DNA from: JAZDKP01 sp043802925
Lineage (GTDB): Bacteria > Fibrobacterota > OXYB2-FULL-49-7 > JAEUSG01
Length of the DNA: 6,229 nt
Direction of reading: 5' to 3'
Assembly: GCA_043802925.1 (NCBI GenBank)
Contig: JAZDKP010000048.1
Coordinates: forward strand, 1 to 6,229
In this document: piece after piece, positions 6,114 through 6,229 of the stretch
How positions within the stretch are numbered: position 1 is the stretch's first letter
Layout of the letters: each line of letters opens with the position of its first letter
The notes under the pieces: model-generated
The model's input: only the letters and a program-made list of their open reading frames with translations
What the model was told of the DNA's origin: nothing
The model's database searches: none
Translations under genes and position numbers: made by a program

Positions 6114-6229
6114 GGCTGTGTCATAATCATCTTTATTGGATCCCCCTGGTCAACACATTGCGGTCCATTAACTCAGACAGCTACAAGATGATGTGGGAGC
6201 GGCCTCCTTCTGTCAATTACGACACAGCC
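6114..6229. mobile_element. MITE-like 116-bp element, or end-to-end remnant of an insertion sequence
   Basis: GGCTGTGTCATAAT (6114-6127) is matched inverted by ATTACGACACAGCC (6216-6229), 13 of 14 bases, with a perfect terminal nine. Inside, ATCATCTT (6126-6133) is inverted at 6185-6192, so the segment can fold back. It has no credible reading frame. Size and terminal repeats fit a non-autonomous miniature element moved by a transposase elsewhere, or an IS that lost its interior. The window ends exactly at the last base of the right repeat, so a target duplication cannot be tested and the right limit is uncertain. AAGGAGGC at 6109-6116 is also inverted at 6202-6209. Confidence 0.5.

Noticed and set aside
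5800..6126. Short frames on both strands within 5800-6126
   Set aside because: They are translations of the palindromic repeats, with no ribosome site or family likeness.
5643..6229. Replication origin near dnaN
   Set aside because: No TTATCCACA-like DnaA boxes are visible, and dnaA, recF and gyrB are absent. TTATCCGAC at about 6043-6051 is not a good box.
1..6229. CRISPR array or diversity-generating repeat
   Set aside because: No regularly spaced direct repeats of 20-40 bases are visible; the repeats seen are inverted and irregular.

Overview
The window reads as chromosomal DNA of a Gram-negative (diderm) bacterium. The main block, about 1100-5640, is GC-rich and holds four well-preserved genes, all on the minus strand. 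Diderm character is shown by an exported beta-barrel-type protein and a lipoprotein. The C-terminal FlgD-like Ig module with SPNNDG and PAGEYYY motifs is frequent in the FCB superphylum (Fibrobacterota and relatives), spirochaetes and related candidate phyla. I infer such a lineage with low confidence; there is no rRNA or other placing marker here.

Layout in the direction of transcription, from high to low coordinates. 5643-6229 is a 587-base non-coding stretch with several palindromic repeats. It ends in a 116-bp segment bounded by 13/14 terminal inverted repeats (6114-6229), which looks like a MITE or a deleted IS. 5642-4641 is a ROK-family regulator with a winged-helix N-terminus, a TTG start, a well-placed promoter and a palindrome beside it. 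It keeps the ROK zinc motif but lacks the kinase motifs. 4462-3326 is dnaN, the DNA polymerase III sliding clamp. It overlaps by one base an outer-membrane beta-barrel/FlgD-Ig protein (3326-2043), which is followed after three bases by an RluA-type pseudouridine synthase (2039-1107). These three genes almost certainly form one operon, closed by a short hairpin with a T-run at 1000-1017.

736-1106 is non-coding. It holds this terminator candidate, an overlapping promoter candidate (991-1019) and a GC-rich palindrome-rich stretch (about 765-985) that could be a structured leader RNA or a dispersed repeat. It ends at an AT-rich lipoprotein gene (735-19) whose composition differs sharply from the operon, suggesting separate acquisition.

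Functionally, dnaN (replication) and the pseudouridine synthase (rRNA/tRNA modification) are housekeeping genes. The exported protein between them and the unknown lipoprotein serve the envelope. The ROK protein probably regulates a carbohydrate-linked target outside the window or itself. I see no convincing new defence or mobile system; the most interesting parts are the intergenic repeats, the possible structured leader and the unusual dnaN neighbourhood.
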